The notes under the pieces are model-generated. The model worked only from the letters and a program-made list of their open reading frames with translations. It ran no database searches and was not told the DNA's origin. From NCBI RefSeq assembly GCF_003201975.1, contig NZ_QJJQ01000008.1, positions 62,001 through 126,000 on the forward strand: 64,000 nucleotides of DNA, written 5' to 3'. A program made the translations under genes and the position numbers. Source of the DNA: Pseudogracilibacillus auburnensis. GTDB lineage: Bacteria; Bacillota; Bacilli; Bacillales; Amphibacillaceae. Shown piece by piece: positions 61,791-64,000 of the stretch (position 1 is the stretch's first letter; the number at the start of each line of letters is the position of its first letter).

Positions 61791-61865
61791 CTTGAGACGC
61801 CCACGGCTAAAGCCGCAAGCCCACACCTTACAGGTTTGATGGGTGAGATTCTAGAATGACGCACA
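61791..61865 (-). mobile_element. IS605-type right-end remnant
   Basis: Read on the minus strand it contains CACCCATCAAACCTGTAAGG, a GGCTTTAGCC hairpin flanked by GCGG and CCGTGGG, and ends GTCTCAAG. This is the appearance of an IS200/IS605 right end with its terminal hairpin. No transposase or tnpB gene accompanies it. Confidence 0.6.
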
Positions 61866-61897
61866 TAAAAAGCCGCTCAAGGGTTTTTTCCTTGAGC
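61866..61897 (-). terminator. Hairpin terminator after the siderophore permease genes
   Basis: GCTCAAGG pairs with CCTTGAGC and is followed on the minus strand by GGCTTTTTATG. It lies about 120 bases after the permease stop. The bases between show no gene. Confidence 0.75.
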
Positions 61898-62019
61898 AGC
61901 AGTCAATTTGTTACATACAACTCCCTATCAATCTCAGCGCTAGACCAATAAAAGACTAGCTTTTCACTCTGTAATATTCAAAGGTTCTATTTTCACCTCT
62001 GAATATCCATCAATCTTAA

Positions 62020-63075
62020 TTATAGAGCTTTCTTTCTTAAAATTAAAACTAAGAATGTTACTCCACCAACAATTTCGATAATAACGGATACTACGCCTTG
62101 AGCATTAAATACATGATACATCACAAAGTATGCACCCGTTAGGATTAAAAATCCCGAAGCAAGAGCCATTGGGAAAATATATCTATGATCAAAAGTTGGT
62201 ACTAAAATATAACTCAAAGTAGCAACTAAAAATCCAAAGAACGTAAGTGGTCCAATTAAAGCTGTTGAAATGGACATTAAAATTGAAACTAATACAAGGG
62301 TATAAATAACATGAAATTTATGATTAACTCCTAAAGATGTAGCGATATCCTTACCAAGTGACATGACATTTAAATTTTTAGAATTAGCAAGCAGAAGAAT
62401 GGCTGTAATTACTACAAGTGTAATTGCAATCGGAAAATATTCGGGATCTGCATTATTGACAGAACCGAATAATTTTGCCTGTAAAATATCAAATTCAGAC
62501 GGCTCAAGAAGTTTCCTCATAAAGGTCGACAAAGATCTCAGCCCAGTCCCAATAATAATTCCAACTAAAAGCATAAGTTGTAAGTTTCCATACTTTCCAG
62601 AAAGCAACCATCCATAAAGTATCAAACACATCAAGACCATAACAGCAACTTGAATTAAGAATGGACCAGTTCCAGTAAAACTTATAAATATGCCAGCACC
62701 AAAGAAAAACATAGCACTAGTATGGATGGTCGAGTAAAGAGCTTCAAATCCTAAAAGCGAAGGAGTGATTACCCTATTATTCGTAACCGACTGGAAGGCA
62801 ACAGTCGCTAAACTCTGACAAATCACAGCAATAATCATTGCAATAAGAGCAACCATTCTTCTTTTTACAACTGGAATAAAAGAAGGGGAGTCTATTGGAA
62901 CTGGATTGTTATATACCATAAGCCCATATGAAGAGAGGAGCCCCAAAACAATCAATGTTATTAACAAAATCCAATAACGTCTTGCTTCTTTTTTAGAACG
63001 AAACACTCTAGCTGATCTTTTTTTACGATGAAGGCTAGAATAACTGTTGACAGTTTTTTTGTTAGTAGATTTCAA
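62020..63075 (-). CDS. Iron-siderophore ABC transporter permease (YclO/FatC-like)
   Basis: FecCD-family permease, 351 residues, slightly long because of a basic N-terminal extension (SSLHRKKRSARVFRSKKEARR). Recognisable parts: ATVAFQSVTNNRVITPSLLG, FEALYSTIHTS, the GKYGNLQLMLLVGIIIGTG region, the SLGKDIATSLGV coupling motif and TFFGFLVATLSYILVP. It is the second permease of a petrobactin-type importer. ATG 63075 is three bases from the end of the other permease gene. The ATPase and receptor genes that should follow are missing. Confidence 0.88.
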   Translation of the reverse strand: MKSTNKKTVNSYSSLHRKKRSARVFRSKKEARRYWILLITLIVLGLLSSYGLMVYNNPVPIDSPSFIPVVKRRMVALIAMIIAVICQSLATVAFQSVTNNRVITPSLLGFEALYSTIHTSAMFFFGAGIFISFTGTGPFLIQVAVMVLMCLILYGWLLSGKYGNLQLMLLVGIIIGTGLRSLSTFMRKLLEPSEFDILQAKLFGSVNNADPEYFPIAITLVVITAILLLANSKNLNVMSLGKDIATSLGVNHKFHVIYTLVLVSILMSISTALIGPLTFFGFLVATLSYILVPTFDHRYIFPMALASGFLILTGAYFVMYHVFNAQGVVSVIIEIVGGVTFLVLILRKKAL

Positions 63076-63078
63076 TTG

Positions 63079-64000
63079 TTATCCTAGCCTCCTTCTTCTC
63101 AATAAGATAACAATAAACACAACTGCTCCGACTGTTCCAAGGATCAACGAAACAGGCACTTCAAAAGGCATAATTACTGTTCGAGAGATGATATCTGAAG
63201 CAATTAAAGTGCCCATTCCTAATACACATACCCATGGCAAATTGCTCCTGAGATCATCCCCCCGAAACATGGAAACAATATTTGGTACAATTAAACCTAG
63301 AAAAGGTAAATTTCCAATGACAGCTGCAACAATTCCAACTGCAAAAGCAATAAGGCCTGTACCAATAAGAACGATTCGATTATAACTTACCCCAAGACTT
63401 GTCGTAACATCTTCGCCTAATCCAGCTAAAGTTAGCCGATCAGCATAGATAAAGATAAGAATAGATATGACAATAATTAACCATAAATATTCATATCTGC
63501 CAATTTGAATCGATGAAAAAGAACCAACAAACCAAGTTTCGACATTTTGCGACATTTGAAAAACGAGTCCAACAAAAGTGGAAATTGCAGAAATGACTGC
63601 TCCGAGCATGATTCCAATAATAGGGACTATTAAAGATGAACGCAGCTTAACTCTTCTAAGAAATAAAAAGAAAATCATAGTTCCTATAAATGAAAAAATG
63701 ATTGCACCAGTCATTCTTTGAACTAAAGTTGGGGCTGGAAATAGTATATAAACTAAAATCAGTCCCAAACCCGCCCACTCAATCGTTCCTGTTGTAGTAG
63801 GTTCGACTAAACGGTTTTGTGTAATAAGTTGCATGACGAGTCCTGACATAGCCATTGCAGCTCCAGTAAGCATGAGTGCAGCTGTTCTTGGAATTCGAGT
63901 GATAAAAAACATTTTCATTCCATCTTCTTGTCCCCAGATATCATAGACCCCAGTAAACAATGATATTACACCTAGAATAATAACAACTATAATAGCTAAT
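63079..64000 (-). CDS. Iron-siderophore ABC transporter permease (YclN/FatD-like), 5' end cut by window edge
   Basis: FecCD-family permease whose frame stays open to the right edge, so the start is outside the window. Visible parts: RIPRTAALMLTGAAMAMSGLVMQ, NRLVEPTTTGTIEWAGLG, VPIIGIMLGAVISAISTF, the coupling motif GLGEDVTTSLGVSYNR and GNLPFLGLIVPNIVSMFRGDD. This is the first permease in petrobactin/catechol-type importers. It forms the membrane channel as a heterodimer with the protein encoded next. Confidence 0.9.
   Translation of the reverse strand, partial: LAIIVVIILGVISLFTGVYDIWGQEDGMKMFFITRIPRTAALMLTGAAMAMSGLVMQLITQNRLVEPTTTGTIEWAGLGLILVYILFPAPTLVQRMTGAIIFSFIGTMIFFLFLRRVKLRSSLIVPIIGIMLGAVISAISTFVGLVFQMSQNVETWFVGSFSSIQIGRYEYLWLIIVISILIFIYADRLTLAGLGEDVTTSLGVSYNRIVLIGTGLIAFAVGIVAAVIGNLPFLGLIVPNIVSMFRGDDLRSNLPWVCVLGMGTLIASDIISRTVIMPFEVPVSLILGTVGAVVFIVILLRRRRLG

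Overview
The window is AT-rich DNA from a low-GC Gram-positive bacterium of the Bacillaceae. This is inferred from strong AGGAGG-type ribosome sites with many GTG and TTG starts, sigma-A promoters, short-signal lipoproteins with LxAC boxes, and Bacillus-type gene families (HisZ/HisJ, LutRABC, BceRSAB-like module, YtzI, YxeA, class C sortase). The species cannot be read from the sequence. Acidic secreted proteins would fit a mildly salt-tolerant relative of Bacillus, Oceanobacillus or Virgibacillus, but that is only a guess.

Layout. 1-2060: end of a peptide-uptake locus (DUF1028 Ntn-hydrolase-like gene and a family 5 binding lipoprotein). 2544-3112: exact 40-bp tandem array. 3319-5425: two sortase C genes, the second cut down to its C-terminus beside a decayed IS3-family element. 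5596-8414: a frameshifted response regulator/SARP-type activator, an orphan DegU-like receiver, an XRE regulator and YtzI. 8489-17704: murB, then hisJ divergent from hisZGDB-AFI-C; hisH is absent from its usual place and a mobile repeat occupies the gap. 17865-18787: GC-rich repeat and a second exact 40-bp array. 19087-24308: a Bce-type antimicrobial-peptide module (response regulator, intramembrane-sensing kinase, ABC ATPase and permease, coupled lipoprotein). 24381-26550: BrnQ and a SurA-like lipoprotein. 27274-30393: a serine hydrolase gene split by an IS605-type element that carries only tnpB. 30413-36009: oligopeptide ABC transporter.

36604-49015 is a twelve-gene minus-strand operon: GntR regulator, class V PLP enzyme, RidA, fuconolactonase-like lactonase, two SDR dehydrogenases, CUT2 sugar ABC transporter, GH20-like hydrolase, CE4-like deacetylase and FAH-fold hydrolase. 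I read it as a candidate non-phosphorylative route for an N-acetylated, probably 6-deoxy, amino sugar. The PLP enzyme plus RidA would replace the usual sugar-acid dehydratase, and the end products would be pyruvate and a second small acid, L-lactate if the sugar is a 6-deoxy sugar. The divergent lutRABC operon (49724-53299) would oxidise that lactate. This is the main hypothesis of the window and it is inference.

53506-58492: YxeA and the pstSCAB phosphate operon with a four-repeat Pho box; a 554-bp MITE with a 7-bp target duplication sits between pstA and pstB. 58870-61050: MMPL transporter. 61073-64000: repeat DNA, then two siderophore permeases whose ATPase gene and most of the binding-protein gene are missing. 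At least two families of small mobile repeats (CTCAACTTTCGCA-ended and GTTCAAAAAG-ended) and two IS605-type ends have reshaped several operons here.
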